From: DASUNP01 sp035249305
Lineage (GTDB): Bacteria; Acidobacteriota; Blastocatellia; UBA7656
Reading direction: 5' to 3'
DNA length: 64,000 bases
Assembly: GCA_035249305.1 (NCBI GenBank)
Contig: DATFGQ010000033.1
Coordinates: forward strand, 45,313-109,312
The translations under genes were made by a program, and so were the position numbers. Below the pieces are notes generated by a model, which saw only the letters and a program-made list of their open reading frames with translations, was not told where the DNA came from and made no database searches. Below, piece by piece: positions 9,399 through 18,678 of the stretch; positions within the stretch are counted from its first letter, which is position 1, and every line of letters begins with the position of its first letter.

Positions 9399-10169
9399 TC
9401 AAACGGGGGCGGCGTTGAGGACGGCCGCCGATAAAGCTCCCAGCCTGATTCTGCTTCGCGCGTGATCCATCACCCATTGGTTAGCGCCGTTGCGAGTCAA
9501 CCACACGATGCTGTGCCAGAAAGTAAATGGGCCGGGACTGATACGAGTCCAGGGAATGCCCTCAGCCCTGTTTCTCGTGATAACCCATTCGGCGAAACTC
9601 TTTCGATCTACTAAGTCTCTTGCGTCGGCCTGGGTTATAGCGCCGTTGAGCAGTCGCAGCCGCAGGCCGTTGGCCGCGGGGAGCACGACGTCGGGGAACC
9701 CCGGCGCATCTATCGCAAATATCCTGTTGTGCCTCGGCGTTAAACATTCGTCATCGTCGCGATGATCGTCGTGTGTGCCCATGGGCTGAAATTGCAGGCG
9801 TGTCCATACTCCCGCCCTTCGCTGCCAGAATGAATTGCGCCTCGTCCTTACGATGTCGTACTCCATGCCCGGTCGATGGCCGGCGATCGTGAATTGGAGC
9901 TCCATGCCGTTGCTTGCCGTAGGCCCGCCACCGAAATTGACACTGATGCCGAGATTTATAGGACAGAAATTACAACAATTATCCGCGTGGGTGGTCCCCG
10001 TGTTCACGAAAGTCACATTAGTAACGCGGGGCAACGGCGCCCGAGCGGGCGCGGTGCCTTCTCCCACGAAGCCCGCGATACCCTTATTGCGGCAAGGGCC
10101 ACACCCGCACCCCGCGCCGCAGCCGACATAACCCAGCGCCGGTTCTTGTTGAAAACGCAAGTAAGACAT
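9399..10169 (-). CDS. Cys-rich protein of unknown function (MSYLRF N-terminus)
   Basis: About 256 aa. ATG 10169 is preceded by AAGGAGGG at slightly long spacing; a GTG at 10181 overlaps that site and is less likely. After the MSYLRFQQEP start comes GYVGCGAGCGCGPCRNKG (residues about 14-31), a dense Cys/Gly cluster resembling the N-terminus of the mini-protein at 23401-23682, then a second Cys group (NCCNFCP). The middle (about 85-215) is Trp/Arg rich and beta-like. I do not recognise a family. The Cys clusters could bind metal or form cross-links. Confidence 0.6.
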   Translation of the reverse strand: MSYLRFQQEPALGYVGCGAGCGCGPCRNKGIAGFVGEGTAPARAPLPRVTNVTFVNTGTTHADNCCNFCPINLGISVNFGGGPTASNGMELQFTIAGHRPGMEYDIVRTRRNSFWQRRAGVWTRLQFQPMGTHDDHRDDDECLTPRHNRIFAIDAPGFPDVVLPAANGLRLRLLNGAITQADARDLVDRKSFAEWVITRNRAEGIPWTRISPGPFTFWHSIVWLTRNGANQWVMDHARSRIRLGALSAAVLNAAPV

Positions 10170-10219
10170 GACGAATCGCACCCTCCTTGTGTTGGGCTAG
10201 TGACGAGCCCGCTTTCTCA

Positions 10220-12181
10220 TCAACCCGCGGCCCTTCTCGCAATCAATCTTGTTCTGACCGGAGCGCCTGGAAGCAACGCATAGCGAACGTCGGAGCGCGA
10301 GCGAAGGCTCGATAGCTGTCCCGATTCGGCGGCGGCGAGAGCGCGGAAAACATTATTCAACATGCCTAGAGCCATATTCCTTTGCAGGAGCGATACGGCC
10401 ACAGGCCCGGCGCGCCTCTCCCGCGCGTCCGCCTCGAACAGCAGCGTGTAGACGTCTATATAACGCGCCACCAGGCCGGACGCTTTAACCTGATCGACCG
10501 ACATGCCGCTGGCCAACATCTGCCGGATCGAGGGTAATCGATACGGGTGATCGGCCCCCGTCGGCGGGTGAGGCTCGACCCAGTGATAGACCCACGGCGG
10601 CGGCGCTTCGGCCCTGATCTGATTGTCGAGCTCAACCCGTCGCAGCCGCAGCAGCGCGCCTACCCATGCGCGAGCTTCAGCAAAGCCACGATCCAAAACC
10701 TGTATGAAGTTGGCGTCCGTTAGCCTCAAAGCTCTGATCTCGTCCGCCATGTTGCGGCCGGCATCTTCGGCGATCATGTCGTTGAGCGGGTCCGGCCCGA
10801 ATATGTCCCATTGCTCCAGATGCCACAGCTCGTAAGCTAGAAAGAGTTCGCGAATGCGGTCCCTGCCTAAATGAGCAAACTTAACGCCGGTCGCCCAATG
10901 CATGAGCTGGCTTTCATTCTTGAAATCGTCGCCGACCAGGTCCGTGTCCTGACCCGCCCCGAGCCTCCTCCTCGTAGCGCAGTCGAGCCAGTTCAATGTG
11001 CGCCGCCCGCCTATCAGAAAGTCCACGTCGATATGATCGAGCGTGCGGCGATTAGCCACCCTCAATATCTCGGTCGCGGCCCCGCCGAAATTCGCGGGAA
11101 TCCACTGGAACTGAGGGACGGTGCGCAGCAACGGTGATAGCGGGGAGTTGAACAGGGGAGTGCTGCACTCCCAGTTGTCGCAGTCAACGGTCAGACATTG
11201 CGGGTGCTGCGGACTACAGCCGGCAGTCGTGCAGAGGTTGGTGACGAAGCCGCTGGTGTTCTGCTGCGAGATGCGCGCTATTGCCAACGCAGCCGTCGCG
11301 GGATTGGGCGCCGCAAGATACTCGGCCAGATAACGCGACCTTAAGACTCGGGAGAAATTGCTTCCCGCAACCGTCTTCGGTCGCTCGGCGGCTTTCCTGG
11401 CCTCCTCGCGAATGTGCTTCAAAATGTCTTCGACTTGCTCGCTCACCACGGTTGTCGAAAGAAAGACCTCTACGCGGCGGTTCTGCCTGCGGTTGGCTTC
11501 CGTTGTCGGCGGCGCTTTTAGTTGAGTCGCGCCGAACCCTCGCGCCTGCCATTCGATCCGAGCCGCGATAGAAGCGCCTACGTGAGCCTGGAGCCGGACC
11601 AGCACCTGATTGGCCCGCTCCTCGCTCATCTGCTTTTCGCGTTCTAAATTCCGCGGCGTGTCGTGATCGGCATGACCGTTGATCTGTACCGAACGGACAG
11701 GTTTGCAGCCCGGCTGGTGACTTGCGATTATCGTATTGCCGACCTCCGCAACGATGGCCTGTTGATCAGGCGGAAGCTCCTCTACGCGACGGAGGTATCG
11801 CCCCCATCCTAATATTGTTCGCTGGAGGGTTCGTTCAAGCGAGGGACAGACGGAAGTCACCTCTGTCCTCATCAGCGCCGCCCGCAACGCCGCTTCGGTC
11901 TTCGTCCCTACTACGCCGTCGACGAATAATCCCTGCTGCTGCTGAAAGGCGCGGATCGCGGTAAGGGTCTTTGTCCCGACAACGCCATCGACGACCAGGC
12001 CGCTCCCGAGCACGCGGTTCAAGGAGCTCTGCACCCAGCGAACAAAATTATTGCTACTCGCTTCAGACAGCGCGCCGCCCCAGGCGGCGGCGTGACCTGC
12101 CAGCCGCCCCGGCCCCTTCGTCGGCGCGGTCGGGCGGTTGTTGCCGCGCGCCGACTCCTCTTTAACGTAGAAATAAGCCAT
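10220..12181 (-). CDS. Peptidoglycan-binding / OmpA-like protein
   Basis: About 653 aa from MAYFYVKEES. Residues about 40-105 are a PG_binding_1 domain containing two VVDGVVGTKT-type repeats. About 165-250 is an OmpA C-terminal-like domain (INGHADHDTP and NRRVEVF), also a peptidoglycan binder. The long C-terminal part (about 340-653) is unassigned; it contains AYELWHLEQWD, resembling a degenerate HExxH with Tyr in place of the first His. No signal peptide or lipobox is present, unusual for OmpA-type proteins, so it is probably not an ordinary outer-membrane anchor. In this locus it could attach a particle or lysin complex to the wall. Confidence 0.75.
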   Translation of the reverse strand: MAYFYVKEESARGNNRPTAPTKGPGRLAGHAAAWGGALSEASSNNFVRWVQSSLNRVLGSGLVVDGVVGTKTLTAIRAFQQQQGLFVDGVVGTKTEAALRAALMRTEVTSVCPSLERTLQRTILGWGRYLRRVEELPPDQQAIVAEVGNTIIASHQPGCKPVRSVQINGHADHDTPRNLEREKQMSEERANQVLVRLQAHVGASIAARIEWQARGFGATQLKAPPTTEANRRQNRRVEVFLSTTVVSEQVEDILKHIREEARKAAERPKTVAGSNFSRVLRSRYLAEYLAAPNPATAALAIARISQQNTSGFVTNLCTTAGCSPQHPQCLTVDCDNWECSTPLFNSPLSPLLRTVPQFQWIPANFGGAATEILRVANRRTLDHIDVDFLIGGRRTLNWLDCATRRRLGAGQDTDLVGDDFKNESQLMHWATGVKFAHLGRDRIRELFLAYELWHLEQWDIFGPDPLNDMIAEDAGRNMADEIRALRLTDANFIQVLDRGFAEARAWVGALLRLRRVELDNQIRAEAPPPWVYHWVEPHPPTGADHPYRLPSIRQMLASGMSVDQVKASGLVARYIDVYTLLFEADARERRAGPVAVSLLQRNMALGMLNNVFRALAAAESGQLSSLRSRSDVRYALLPGAPVRTRLIARRAAG

Positions 12182-12197
12182 CGTTAGCATTCGCAGC

Positions 12198-13346
12198 TCA
12201 AGGATTCAGCTTCGCAATAATGCTGTCCAATTCCTTCCCCAGCGTTACGAAGTCCAGCGCCGGCGGCTCTTTCGAGATGACCGCCGCGACGTACTCAAGC
12301 CGCCTTCCTCCCGGAGGCTGGCGGTTCACGTGTATCGCTTCGTGATAATAGGGAGAGAGAATGCCGCACTTGTTCGGCGATGCCCCAATTACGCCCGGGA
12401 GCGAATTCACTCCGTCGAGAAGCCCAGGCTCCATGCATTTCAACCTCAGCACACTGGCGATCTCATTCGATGACGCCTGATTGACCAGGCGACCCTGCGC
12501 GAGCAAGGTGAAGTAGGTTGCCGCCGATAGCGCCGTTATGCAGTGCCGGGGCAGTTTAGGAAACGGGCTGCCCGACCATGTGATCGCAGGCTTGGCGTAG
12601 GCGGCGTTCAGCCACAGCCCGCCCTGCTTTTCATCGAACAGGCCCGACTGAAGCGCCACCGAGCCGATGTACTCGAAGCCCAGAGCAAGGATGAGGGCGC
12701 GCGCGTCCGAGTTCGAATGTATCGCAGGCTTCCGCCGCAGCTTGGCCTCCACCGTGCTGCCGGACTTTTCTACGAACGTGAAAAGCCCCGCCAGTTTTGG
12801 TTGAGTCGTAAGCCCCGCCTTCTTCCACTCATTCGCGATGGAGAGTTGCAGCGCGCTGGCCTTCGTGATCCCTTTGAGCGCGGCAAAGGTGTCCAAGTCG
12901 AAGCGCAACTGGTAGGCCGCGTACAACGCGAGTATCTTAGGCAGGCTCGCTCCCTCCATCTCACTGCCTGGGTTGAACGACCAGAAGCCGCCGAAGATAG
13001 GCGTGTGGTGCTTCACTTCCGTCAGGTCCACGAGCGCTATCCGCAGATTCACGTTCGGCGACACCGCCGACGAGTACTTGGTCTGAATTAGCTTGTCTAC
13101 TTCCTTCTGGAGGTTCGCGCGCCGCGAGTCGGTCACCTCTACGTAGCCCGGCTTCATGCGCGCGACCGTCATCACGTCGGCGTTCGTGTCCGACAGCAGC
13201 CCCGCACCGGGATGGAGAGCCTTCCGCACGTGATAATGCGTCAGCAGAATCGGCTTCGGTGTCTTCTCTCCGAGCCCATTTATATGCGAGCCATAAAAGT
13301 ATGACGGCGGGAGTCGCCCTAATTGATCCCTCGTCCTCACGTACAT
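12198..13346 (-). CDS. Class A beta-lactamase-fold serine hydrolase-like protein
   Basis: 382 aa; start MYVRTRDQLG with ACGAGGT upstream. LRIALVDLTE (101-110) followed by GASLPKILALYAAY (S134-x-x-K137) fits the SxxK active-site helix of the beta-lactamase/penicillin-binding superfamily. AATYFTLLAQGRLVN further on also matches the class A helical subdomain. A region near the end (HEAIHVNR) falls where the last active-site strand normally lies, so its HExxH look is probably coincidental. There is no Sec signal although such enzymes normally act in the periplasm. With its amidase and M15 neighbours a D-Ala-D-Ala or cross-link substrate is plausible, but activity is unproven. Confidence 0.62.
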   Translation of the reverse strand: MYVRTRDQLGRLPPSYFYGSHINGLGEKTPKPILLTHYHVRKALHPGAGLLSDTNADVMTVARMKPGYVEVTDSRRANLQKEVDKLIQTKYSSAVSPNVNLRIALVDLTEVKHHTPIFGGFWSFNPGSEMEGASLPKILALYAAYQLRFDLDTFAALKGITKASALQLSIANEWKKAGLTTQPKLAGLFTFVEKSGSTVEAKLRRKPAIHSNSDARALILALGFEYIGSVALQSGLFDEKQGGLWLNAAYAKPAITWSGSPFPKLPRHCITALSAATYFTLLAQGRLVNQASSNEIASVLRLKCMEPGLLDGVNSLPGVIGASPNKCGILSPYYHEAIHVNRQPPGGRRLEYVAAVISKEPPALDFVTLGKELDSIIAKLNP

Positions 13347-13402
13347 GGCAAACCTCGTTCTATTTCGCAGGCAGACGCGCTATTGACATATCTTTAGTTT
13401 TC

Positions 13403-14560
13403 TCAAGCAATCCGTAGCAACCGCATGGCGTCGGCAAGGATGAAGCCGGTATCTCTCTCCCCGCGGCGCACTCTCTCCGTGTCACGCCGTATGAAGACAT
13501 CAACTCTGGCCGGAACCATAGTCACCGTGAGCTGTGCCCCGACATCGTTCCACCGGCCAAAGCGCGTTCGCTGATCAACGGTGATCGACTGCGAAGAAGG
13601 ACTAAAGGGGCTGACGACCTGGATGTCGACCGGTGCGGCCGGATTTGCGCCTGCAACTCTGGGCCACCACAGCGATACTTTGTAGAGACCCGCCTCTGGA
13701 AGATTGACGCTCAGCATCGCGGGCGTGCCCGATGCGCTCGGCCTAGTCCTCCAGAAGCGGGAGCCATACGGGTCGCGTGGCCCAGCGCAAAAAGCGTTGG
13801 CAATCTGTCTACGGCCTGCCGCTGCCCACCCCGAAGGCGGTCTAGGGCTGCTAGCCGCCATAGCTACGAGTCGTATGGGACGGGTGGACGGAGTGCGCCC
13901 ATCCCACAGGAGAAGCCTCCGGTAATACTCCCAATCCCAATACGGTCCCGGATCGGAGTGATGGCCGGGCACAAGGTCGCTGTGCCCGATCACTGTTGCC
14001 TCTTGTATGTTGTTTGTGTCTATGCCAAAGACTTTTATGGCGAACCCGTGGAAGCTGGCGATCTCGCGCACGAGAGCTGCTGACCGCTCATAAAGCAGCG
14101 TGGTATACGGCGCCGAATCATTGCATATGTCGGCATGCTCAATTCCGATGCTGTTCTGATTGTAGGGTCGAGCATGGAAGGCTACGTTCGCCTCGCGCAC
14201 CATTTGAGTAATCGCGCCATCACGGTCGATGATATAGTGCGCGCTCTTCCCTTCGCCCGTGGGCTGTGCTACCCAGGCTCTTATTTGCCTTTGGGCGGCT
14301 GACTCCGTTCTGGTGCCCAGTCCGGCCAGAGTATGTATAACCACACGGCAGATTCTTCGGGGCCAGGTCGTAATGGGGCGACAGGTATCACTATTAGGCT
14401 GGTTTTGAAAGCTGCACCATCGGTTACTGTGTGCCGGCACAAAGCGAGCCGATGTTGAATCTGGAGGGGGGCCGGCCCGCTCTTGCCCTGGACCTTCGCA
14501 CGTATTAAGCGGCGTCTGCTCGGCCAATAAGCCTGATAATCGACTGCGATAGATATACAT
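13403..14560 (-). CDS. N-acetylmuramoyl-L-alanine amidase (Amidase_2) with golvesin-like C-terminal domain
   Basis: About 385 aa from MYIYRSRLSG. An Amidase_2 domain spans about residues 50-220: VVIHTLAG carries the first zinc His, NSIGIEHAD follows, and VIGHSDLVPGHHSDPGP carries the last ligands. These enzymes cut the bond between MurNAc and L-Ala in peptidoglycan. The last roughly 130 residues (LYKVSLWWPRV, ITVDQRTRFGRWNDVG, GFILADAMRLL) resemble the golvesin-type/CBM-like C-terminal domain seen on secreted amidases. There is no signal peptide, so release probably needs a particle, lysis or a dedicated secretion route. Confidence 0.88.
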   Translation of the reverse strand: MYIYRSRLSGLLAEQTPLNTCEGPGQERAGPPPDSTSARFVPAHSNRWCSFQNQPNSDTCRPITTWPRRICRVVIHTLAGLGTRTESAAQRQIRAWVAQPTGEGKSAHYIIDRDGAITQMVREANVAFHARPYNQNSIGIEHADICNDSAPYTTLLYERSAALVREIASFHGFAIKVFGIDTNNIQEATVIGHSDLVPGHHSDPGPYWDWEYYRRLLLWDGRTPSTRPIRLVAMAASSPRPPSGWAAAGRRQIANAFCAGPRDPYGSRFWRTRPSASGTPAMLSVNLPEAGLYKVSLWWPRVAGANPAAPVDIQVVSPFSPSSQSITVDQRTRFGRWNDVGAQLTVTMVPARVDVFIRRDTERVRRGERDTGFILADAMRLLRIA

Positions 14561-14595
14561 GATTGGCCCCAATCAACGAACCAGTCGGGTGCTAT

Positions 14596-16002
14596 TCAAA
14601 TCCATCCCTTGCGCCGCCAGAAAATCTCCCATTCGACGAGCATTCGCCGCGCGTCGTACCCTGCTTCACCGAGCGTCTCTTCCGCCCAGCGCCGCACGGC
14701 CGTGTTGTAAGAAAAACCGCGCGGCGGCGTCACCGCCCAGAGCTGCTGGTCGGGCGCTTTGCCTCTTATCATCGCGCGCCATTTCTTCATCCGCCCCCTG
14801 ATCAGAACCGAAGTGCCTAGCAGCTTCAGCAGTCGCGCCGGATAGATCAAAAGCCAGCACGCCAGCAGGCCCGCTTCCGGCGGCAACGTGCCGAGCATTC
14901 GTTTCATGTCATAGATGACTTCTTCACGCGAATACTTGTATTGCGCCTTGCTCAAATACTCTTGCGGAATCCGGTCACGCGCGGCGGCGGCGCTTTCTTT
15001 CGCGGGGGCCTTGTCGCGCGCCGTCGGTTTACGGTCGCGGCTCGCCGTCGGATCAAAAACGGGCCAGAGACGATAGACACGCTGCCCAGGATAAAGCTGT
15101 CTGGTTGAGGCGCGCGTCTCGAAGGGATAGCGAGTAGGCTTGAAAAGCTCCGGCACGTTGAGCATCTGCGCCTTGTCTCGCGTCAGCGGATGGAACTGCG
15201 TATGCAGACCGCTGTCGCCGAGCTCGGCGGCGGCCATACGGTCGACGGCCATCGTGCGCTGGGCCTCGTAAACTTGCGCGTAGCACTCGATCACCTCATC
15301 CGTCAGCCGCCCGGGGTGTTTTAATTGGGGCGCAAGCTCTCTGCCGATCTTCGAGAAAGGGAGCTTTAAATAGATTCCGGGGTCTTCGAGAATCTTTCGG
15401 TAGCCCGGCGATTCTTCTGATTGCGGTCGGCTCTCGGCTTGGTGAGCCTCTTCCCGAATGGTGTCTTGCTGCCGGACTTCTGTTTGAGCCGCCTGCGGCT
15501 CCGGGTCGGGCGCTTTTTTATTCGATTGCTCGCCCGTCGCGGGGCAGACCTCGAAGACTCTTCCGCCCTCGTCTCTCACAAGCTCGCCGAGCCGACGAAG
15601 CTCACGGCCTTGAACCTCATAAAAGTTTCCGGCTTCATCCGTAACCACTTCGCCGACGCTCCTCAACCCCGCGCGCTTTCCATCGATCCAGCACTCTATC
15701 TCCTGCGCGCCGGTCGGCGCTTCCGGCAGAAGGCTGCGAGGCTCGGCTTGCGGCGCGGCGAGTCTTCCTCGACGACGCCCGCCGTTGTAGAGCGAGGCGG
15801 CATCCTTTTCGGCGAGCATCGATGTCTGCTCTATTCGCAGTATCTTCATTCTTCGCGCGACGGGCTCGCCTTGACCTGACGGGGGCTGAAACTCTTCCTG
15901 GATTGCCACGAGCAACATACTCGCGCCGGCCCGCTGCGCTCCCGGACGGCTCAAGACTTGCGAGGGGACTCGTCTGCCCGGCGGCGGATGATGCTTTCTC
16001 AT
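14596..16002 (-). CDS. Unknown protein with DE-G-x-YEV motifs
   Basis: 468 aa; ATG 16002 is preceded by AAGGAGA. An internal Met at residue 52 starts MKILRIEQTS, similar to MKFYRLDQPQ of the repeat protein at 22391. Residues 122-132 (DEAGNFYEVQG) and 143-152 (DEGGRVFEV) echo the PDGxLYExVxG motif in the 23693-24577 product. The middle is charged and mostly helical. Residues about 385-410 (LLACWLLIYPARLLKLLG) are hydrophobic and may form one membrane helix. Not recognised as a known family; the shared motifs tie it to the structural part of the locus. Confidence 0.6.
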   Translation of the reverse strand: MRKHHPPPGRRVPSQVLSRPGAQRAGASMLLVAIQEEFQPPSGQGEPVARRMKILRIEQTSMLAEKDAASLYNGGRRRGRLAAPQAEPRSLLPEAPTGAQEIECWIDGKRAGLRSVGEVVTDEAGNFYEVQGRELRRLGELVRDEGGRVFEVCPATGEQSNKKAPDPEPQAAQTEVRQQDTIREEAHQAESRPQSEESPGYRKILEDPGIYLKLPFSKIGRELAPQLKHPGRLTDEVIECYAQVYEAQRTMAVDRMAAAELGDSGLHTQFHPLTRDKAQMLNVPELFKPTRYPFETRASTRQLYPGQRVYRLWPVFDPTASRDRKPTARDKAPAKESAAAARDRIPQEYLSKAQYKYSREEVIYDMKRMLGTLPPEAGLLACWLLIYPARLLKLLGTSVLIRGRMKKWRAMIRGKAPDQQLWAVTPPRGFSYNTAVRRWAEETLGEAGYDARRMLVEWEIFWRRKGWI

Positions 16003-16025
16003 GCTGTCTCCTTTCGGTCGCGAGT

Positions 16026-16727
16026 CTAATGAGCTACGTGTATATGATCGCGGTGCAGATAAAGCAGCCGGTCCGATATAGCTTTATGCGGCCCCTCGTG
16101 TCTGGTCCACGGGCCGAAGAGCTGGACGGGATAGCCTTGCGGCTGCGCCCACCGGCCGTGTGCTTGCAGAGCCTTGTAAAGCTTGTAGCCCAGATTCCTC
16201 GCCTTCTCTTCGGCGGCGATCTTGGCGCGCTCCTGAGGGTTGGCGGCGGCGGCCTTTCGCATGGCCGCGCTCCAGGCCTGCGCCCATTGAGCGATCCCCC
16301 TGCCGCCGACGCCGTAGATGTCGACCGCGCGGCCCGAAGTGTGAAGCCCTAGCGTGCCCGGGTGAAAGAATAGCGTCAGGGGCTTATCGGCGGTAAATCC
16401 GTTTGCTTGCGCGAACTGATCCAGAAATCGGCCGAGCTCGTTGGCAAGCTCGGGCGTGATGGCGCCGCTGTCGGATTGTTCCGCGAGCCGGTAATACTGG
16501 CCGCCGGAGATGGGCCGGAGCCCCGGACGCGGCCCAGGCGTCGCCTGTTTTTGAGAGACCGTTTGATTTTGAGAGACGGGCGGTTGCGTTTGTTGACGTT
16601 GCGTTTGTTGACGTTGCGGTTGTTGACTGGCGGGGGCCGGTTGTTTGACCGGGGCCGTCAGGCGATAAAGCCGCACTGCTCGCGGGCCGAGCGTTCGTCC
16701 ATCGGGTGTGATAATAACTCGCGACAT
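16026..16727 (-). CDS. M15-family-like D-Ala peptidase / endolysin-type enzyme
   Basis: About 233 aa from MSRVIITPDG; the ATG overlaps the upstream stop as TAATG, indicating translational coupling. A longer same-frame ORF to 16973 lies inside the upstream gene and is not used. A Gln/Pro-rich linker (about 35-65, QQPQRQQTQRQQTQ) separates a short N-terminus from the catalytic domain. That domain has HTSGRAVDIYG (His-x6-Asp) and HRDHIHVAH (His-x-His), the zinc-ligand pattern of M15 D,D- or L,D-peptidases. Such enzymes cut peptidoglycan stem peptides and are common as phage endolysins. No signal peptide. Confidence 0.72.
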   Translation of the reverse strand: MSRVIITPDGRTLGPRAVRLYRLTAPVKQPAPASQQPQRQQTQRQQTQPPVSQNQTVSQKQATPGPRPGLRPISGGQYYRLAEQSDSGAITPELANELGRFLDQFAQANGFTADKPLTLFFHPGTLGLHTSGRAVDIYGVGGRGIAQWAQAWSAAMRKAAAANPQERAKIAAEEKARNLGYKLYKALQAHGRWAQPQGYPVQLFGPWTRHEGPHKAISDRLLYLHRDHIHVAH

Positions 16728-17293
16728 TACCTTATACGACCTCCGAAACTTTCGTTGTACCAGTAGCGGCCCACAAGCCGCCCGCCGAAGACTTTGATCG
16801 GATAATTGCCGAATTCCTTCTCGGGGATCGAGAGGTTGCGGATGGCAAGCTCGACCCTCGCGTTCTCGTCGAGCCGGATGGAGATAGGCAGGCAGTTGTA
16901 ACCCCATGGGTTGATGACCCTGCCGAGCCGTATGTAAGGGAAGACGGGCTTGCCGTTCTGTAAGACAAGCCACTCGAACCCGGGCGTCTCTATCTGCGAA
17001 TTATCCCGCGCGTAAAGATCGGTGAACTGGGCGAAGTGCGTCAGCATCCCGCAATACTGCGGGTGAAGCTGGAAGCTCGCCAGGATCTTCTGCTCGCCTT
17101 TGCGCGGGAGCGAGTCGGGTTGGGGGAGATCGAAATGCTCGAAGAAATCTTCTAACATTTGACCCCCCTCGCCTGACACGATGATCTCTCTGGGCTCCCT
17201 GCCTATGAACCCGTGCACGTCGAAGTATTCGGCGTCGACGGGGATGCCGCAGACCGTACAGCAATTATCGATCGATACTTTGGCTCTGGTCAT
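16727..17293 (-). CDS. Small beta-rich protein, candidate particle subunit
   Basis: 188 aa. Begins MTRAKVSIDNCCTVCG, a Cys cluster that could bind metal. The C-terminal half (LVLQNGKPVFPYIRLG, LPISIRLDENARVELAIRN, IKVFGGRLVGRYWYN) is alternating hydrophobic and rich in Gly/Asn turns, as in jelly-roll or other beta-sandwich subunits. Its stop overlaps the start of the M15 gene. It follows directly after the two pairs of shell-like proteins. No family recognised; the structural role is inferred from position and composition. Confidence 0.55.
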   Translation of the reverse strand: MTRAKVSIDNCCTVCGIPVDAEYFDVHGFIGREPREIIVSGEGGQMLEDFFEHFDLPQPDSLPRKGEQKILASFQLHPQYCGMLTHFAQFTDLYARDNSQIETPGFEWLVLQNGKPVFPYIRLGRVINPWGYNCLPISIRLDENARVELAIRNLSIPEKEFGNYPIKVFGGRLVGRYWYNESFGGRIR

Positions 17294-17299
17294 AATTGA

Positions 17300-18658
17300 T
17301 TACTGAGGCGCTTGAGAAGTGCCCAACATCTTGTAGCCCTGGAGCACTATAAAGAGCGTTCCGGGTATGCGCGATAATTCTTCAACCTGTATGCGTATGA
17401 AGGAGCGCGGCTCGAACAGTATAGGCTTCGCGAAGGGTCGGAACGGTCGGTCGCCGTTCGCGATCCCGAGCCCGGCGATGTTGTGTATGGCCTTGTTCTG
17501 ATACTCCCGGCCCGTGCCGCCAATATCAAGGCTGTAGAGGAAGCTCACTTCGTCGGCCAACGCCGAGCTTGTCGCGAAGAGCGTGCTCGCGGTGCTTTCG
17601 GAAAGTCTGTTCAGCGGGAGATCGACGGCGCGCAGGCCCCCGCCGTTAGTATTGAGTCTGAAACCGTGCGACAGGTCGCTCCCGTTCTTTTCAAGCCCCG
17701 CTTCGATCTCTCCGATAGTGATGTCGGATACGGTCTTTGTCCGCGGCACTACGTACATGCTGAAAGGGACTTGAAGCAGTTGCGTCGACAGAGACACAGC
17801 ATTGACGAATAAAAGATCGCCGGGGGACAGAGGGACCGGCGGGAGGCCCGGCACGCTGAGCTCCACCGCGGCTCTCCCGGTTGTCTGACCCGGAAATGAG
17901 GCCGTGTCGCCGATCAGGACGCCGTCTTTTTCAAATACACGGTTGCCGCTCGTGTTTTGCACCAACGACACTTTGGCAGTACTGTTGCCTAGGACGCCGC
18001 CCGGCAAACCGTAAACATGCACGAGGGTATCACCGGCAACAGGTAATCTCCCCGTCTTCGGGTCGGGGCCGATCACCGGAGTCGTACGCTGTCGGAACTC
18101 GAACAACTGACCGAGCAGATCATTCGTCCTGTCCCAGAGACAAACGATGTCTCCATTATTAATCTCGACCTGTATCCTCGCGGTCCCGTCCGGGCCTAAT
18201 CTGGCTTTCGCAAGAGTGCGAGGGGGGGCCGAGGGGTCAATGCCCGGCACGGGGCCGTTAGTTATGACGGGGCCGCCTGGGAGTCTGCTGACATGCAGGA
18301 CTGAAACATCGGCGTTGGGGCTGCCCACGGCCTCCAGTCCGACCATCGTGACCCCGTCGTCGCCCGCGAAAAAGGGGACGAGCGTCGGGAGCGGCGCCGT
18401 CCGGGGCTTGGTGACGACGGGCGCAAAAGTTTGCGGGGTCTTCCTTTCGTCCGGCACGAGGCTGTAGCCAACAGACAGCGCGACGAAGACGCCTTCCATG
18501 CTGATCTCGACCACGTCCTGAACTTTGTTCCCGCGCTGCCCCTGCAACGCGAACTGGAAGACGTAATCGAACGGAACCGTCTTCGCCGCCGGCCGCGCCG
18601 CGCGCGCGCGGTTGAGCGACGGATTGACGGCTTGACCCTGGTAATTAAAGTTCTTCAT
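17300..18658 (-). CDS. Shell-like beta protein B2 (single module with large insertion)
   Basis: About 452 aa from MKNFNYQGQA; a TTG at 18682 overlapping the upstream stop is the alternative. The N-terminal segment (VPFDYVFQF, VQDVVEISMEGVFVALSVGYS) and C-terminal segment (GTGREYQNKAIHNIAGLG, RPFRPFAKPILFEPRSFIRI, TLFIVLQGYKMLG) match each half of the neighbouring 462-aa protein. Here the module is interrupted by an insertion of roughly 200 residues (about 75-275) with Ig-like repeats. An insertion in one shell paralogue but not the other resembles capsid proteins that carry turret or spike domains. Role inferred, not established. Confidence 0.6.
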   Translation of the reverse strand: MKNFNYQGQAVNPSLNRARAARPAAKTVPFDYVFQFALQGQRGNKVQDVVEISMEGVFVALSVGYSLVPDERKTPQTFAPVVTKPRTAPLPTLVPFFAGDDGVTMVGLEAVGSPNADVSVLHVSRLPGGPVITNGPVPGIDPSAPPRTLAKARLGPDGTARIQVEINNGDIVCLWDRTNDLLGQLFEFRQRTTPVIGPDPKTGRLPVAGDTLVHVYGLPGGVLGNSTAKVSLVQNTSGNRVFEKDGVLIGDTASFPGQTTGRAAVELSVPGLPPVPLSPGDLLFVNAVSLSTQLLQVPFSMYVVPRTKTVSDITIGEIEAGLEKNGSDLSHGFRLNTNGGGLRAVDLPLNRLSESTASTLFATSSALADEVSFLYSLDIGGTGREYQNKAIHNIAGLGIANGDRPFRPFAKPILFEPRSFIRIQVEELSRIPGTLFIVLQGYKMLGTSQAPQ

Positions 18659-18678
18659 CGTGTCGCCTTCGGTAGAAT

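Noticed and set aside
13000..13346. Initial idea that the 12198-13346 product is a metalloprotease because of HEAIH
   Set aside because: SxxK and surrounding helices fit the beta-lactamase fold; HEAIH falls in its last active-site strand and no third zinc ligand follows.
16727..16973. Extended start of the M15-like gene (first 82 codons)
   Set aside because: Lies wholly inside the upstream gene in another frame; the TAATG overlap at 16727 gives a better start.
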